Below are positions 16,102-16,943 of a stretch of 16,943 nt of DNA, one piece after another. Source of the stretch: Fidelibacterota bacterium UBA1134 (lineage in GTDB: Bacteria > Fidelibacterota > Marinisomatia > Marinisomatales > S15-B10). Location of the stretch: positions 26,777-43,719 of the forward strand of contig DCAL01000082.1 in NCBI GenBank assembly GCA_002311975.1. Reading direction: 5' to 3'. The translations under genes and the position numbers were made by a program. The first letter of the stretch is position 1. Every line of letters starts with the position of its first letter. Below the pieces are notes generated by a model. That model had not been told where the DNA came from and made no database searches. It saw only the letters and a list, made by a program, of their open reading frames with translations.

Positions 16102-16247
16102 TTTTTGATATGGGAGAATGGACGGCCCTTGGCTGTTCCATCGAAACTCTACCAAGACATCGGTGCCCGGATGGTGACCCTCCAAACCCACCTGCAAGCG
16201 CTACCGGGCACCAATTAAAATTCCCCGCTAGACTCAAGCTTCAAAAA
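16102..16247 (+). ncRNA. Candidate structured RNA or long leader upstream of yqeY
   Basis: The 290 bases between the Rrf2 remnant and yqeY hold no credible protein. A -10-like TATAAT stands at 16066-16071 with no good -35. Downstream are two compact hairpins. GAATGGACGGCC (16116-16127) pairs with GGCTGTTCCATC (16131-16142) with small bulges around a CTT loop. GGTGCCCGG (16162-16170) pairs perfectly with CCGGGCACC (16204-16212), with an inner GGTG/CACC pair. TTTTTGA (16102-16108) and TCAAAAA (16241-16247) could close the whole. I cannot match it to a known riboswitch, tRNA, SRP RNA or tmRNA. It may be an unrecognised 6S-like RNA, a leader, or only two hairpins. Strand is assumed from the neighbours. 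Confidence 0.35.
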
Positions 16248-16303
16248 GCAGTAAATTTCTTAGCCGCTGCAAAGATTCCAGCGCCACTGATTTGAGTGAA
16301 CTG

Positions 16304-16750
16304 ATGTCACTTTACGACCAGCTTAAGAATACCATGCAAGATGCCCTAAAGGATGGGCGGCGCGATACCGTCCGGACACTCCGAACACTGCTGACAAAAC
16401 TGAAAGAAGGCGCCATCGCCAAGGGTGAAGCTCTCTCTGAGAGCGAGGAGATTAAGGTAGTTCAGTCTGCCGCCAAGCAACGCAGAGAAGCCATCGAAAT
16501 GTACGAAAAGGGAGGTCGTGAGGACTTGGTTCGGAGCGAAGAAGCCGAACTTGAAGTGATCGAAGCATACCTGCCCGAACAACTGTCAGGGGATGAACTA
16601 ACGGCTATTGTAGATCGAATCATCCATGAGACGGGCGCCACATCCATGCAAGATATGGGAAAGGTTATGTCCGCGGTCATGCGAGAAGTTGCAGGTCAGG
16701 CCGACGGGAAGCAAATCCAACAGATTGTAAGACAGAAGCTGAACGGATGA
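16304..16750 (+). CDS. yqeY: GatB/YqeY domain protein
   Basis: A small cytoplasmic helical protein of 148 residues, the usual length. It is related to the tail domain of the GatB/GatE amidotransferase subunits that help make Gln-tRNA; the job of stand-alone YqeY is not well defined. Seen: MSLYDQLKNTMQDALKDGRR at the start, which matches the family's typical MSL...L...M..AM/L beginning; KQRREAIEMYEKGGR; the signature GREDLVRSEEAELEVIEAYL (71-90) followed by PEQLS; and the final GKVMSAVMREVAGQADGKQI. A TTG twelve bases upstream (16292) is in frame, but the ATG is preferred from family alignment. The cvpA gene starts one base after its TGA, so they form an operon. In many bacteria rpsU precedes yqeY; here there is none, and the structured intergenic region stands in that place. 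Confidence 0.92.
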   Translation: MSLYDQLKNTMQDALKDGRRDTVRTLRTLLTKLKEGAIAKGEALSESEEIKVVQSAAKQRREAIEMYEKGGREDLVRSEEAELEVIEAYLPEQLSGDELTAIVDRIIHETGATSMQDMGKVMSAVMREVAGQADGKQIQQIVRQKLNG

Positions 16751-16751
16751 C

Positions 16752-16943
16752 ATGGTCGGTCTTGTATCTCTTTTTCAATTCAACCACGGCTTTGATTTCC
16801 TTGCCATCGCTATCACACTTGCCCTCACCGTCGTAGGTTATCACCGCGGATTCCTGGAAGAGCTTGCCCGCCTAGCGGCCCTTCTCTTTGCCACAGTGAT
16901 GACACTACAGTACGCCCATACGCTCGCTTTCTGGCTTCAGGAA
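16752..16943 (+). CDS. CvpA-family membrane protein, 5' part
   Basis: The first 64 residues, cut by the right edge. Seen: a short polar start, then a membrane segment FDFLAIAITLALTVVGYHRG, the CvpA signature Gly-Tyr-x-x-Gly-Phe followed by LEELARLAALLFATVMTL, the second membrane segment. CvpA proteins are inner-membrane proteins named for colicin V production and also linked to envelope stress; their molecular role is unsettled. The ATG lies one base after the yqeY stop with no clear Shine-Dalgarno, so translation is probably coupled. In many genomes mutS2 follows cvpA; that can be checked only beyond this window. Confidence 0.82.
   Translation, partial: MVGLVSLFQFNHGFDFLAIAITLALTVVGYHRGFLEELARLAALLFATVMTLQYAHTLAFWLQE

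Noticed and set aside
16162..16212. tRNA suggested by GGTGCCC ... GGGCACCA
   Set aside because: Only 51 bases between the arms, with no D-arm, anticodon arm or TTCRA T-loop in place.
16071..16295. 74-codon plus-strand open frame before yqeY
   Set aside because: Low-complexity, Pro-rich translation crossing two strong hairpins; the region looks like RNA structure rather than protein.

Overview
The window looks like a chromosomal stretch from a Gram-negative (diderm) bacterium of moderate GC content, most likely in the FCB group (Bacteroidetes, Chlorobi, Marinimicrobia and relatives). The reasons are secreted TPR proteins, a predicted outer-membrane barrel protein, and a DUF4159/DUF4175-type envelope cassette. 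Standard code applies: TGA ends several genes at family-typical lengths. Shine-Dalgarno sites are clear before some genes, and GTG and TTG starts are common. I see no tRNA, rRNA, CRISPR array, transposase, phage gene or antibiotic-resistance gene. The exact phylum is a guess.

Layout. (1) 1-3981, minus strand: a tightly overlapping operon read as envC-like, then holB, then metG, with ATGA and GTGA overlaps. It encodes a degenerate LytM/M23 murein hydrolase activator, the DNA polymerase III delta-prime subunit, and methionyl-tRNA synthetase, which runs off the left edge. (2) 3982-4249: a divergent intergenic region with a GTCATTGC...GCAATGAC palindromic repeat and a good sigma-70-like promoter. 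(3) 4250-5878, plus strand: a stand-alone cyclic-nucleotide-binding domain protein followed by an AI-2E/PerM-family membrane protein. (4) 5973-7895, minus strand: an exported protein that seems to join a beta-barrel-like region, TPRs and a C-terminal BamE/SmpA-like domain.

(5) 8021-15321, plus strand: the most interesting block, a four-gene cassette with almost no gaps. It holds a secreted DUF4159 protein, a giant membrane-anchored DUF4175-type coiled-coil protein, a secreted TPR protein, and a secreted protein of a family often labelled 'asparagine synthetase B' without good reason. The first and last genes share a Y-[LV]-x-x-GGFL-[HF]-A motif and layout, suggesting the same (ThuA/glutamine-amidotransferase-like) fold at both ends. 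I infer an envelope complex of unknown function.

(6) 15564-16013: an Rrf2-family regulator with intact Fe-S ligand residues. An in-frame TGA stands exactly where the family normally has Trp, followed by 34 more sensible codons. (7) 16014-16303: a non-coding stretch with two strong hairpins, a candidate structured RNA or leader. (8) 16304-16943: yqeY and the start of cvpA, one base apart.
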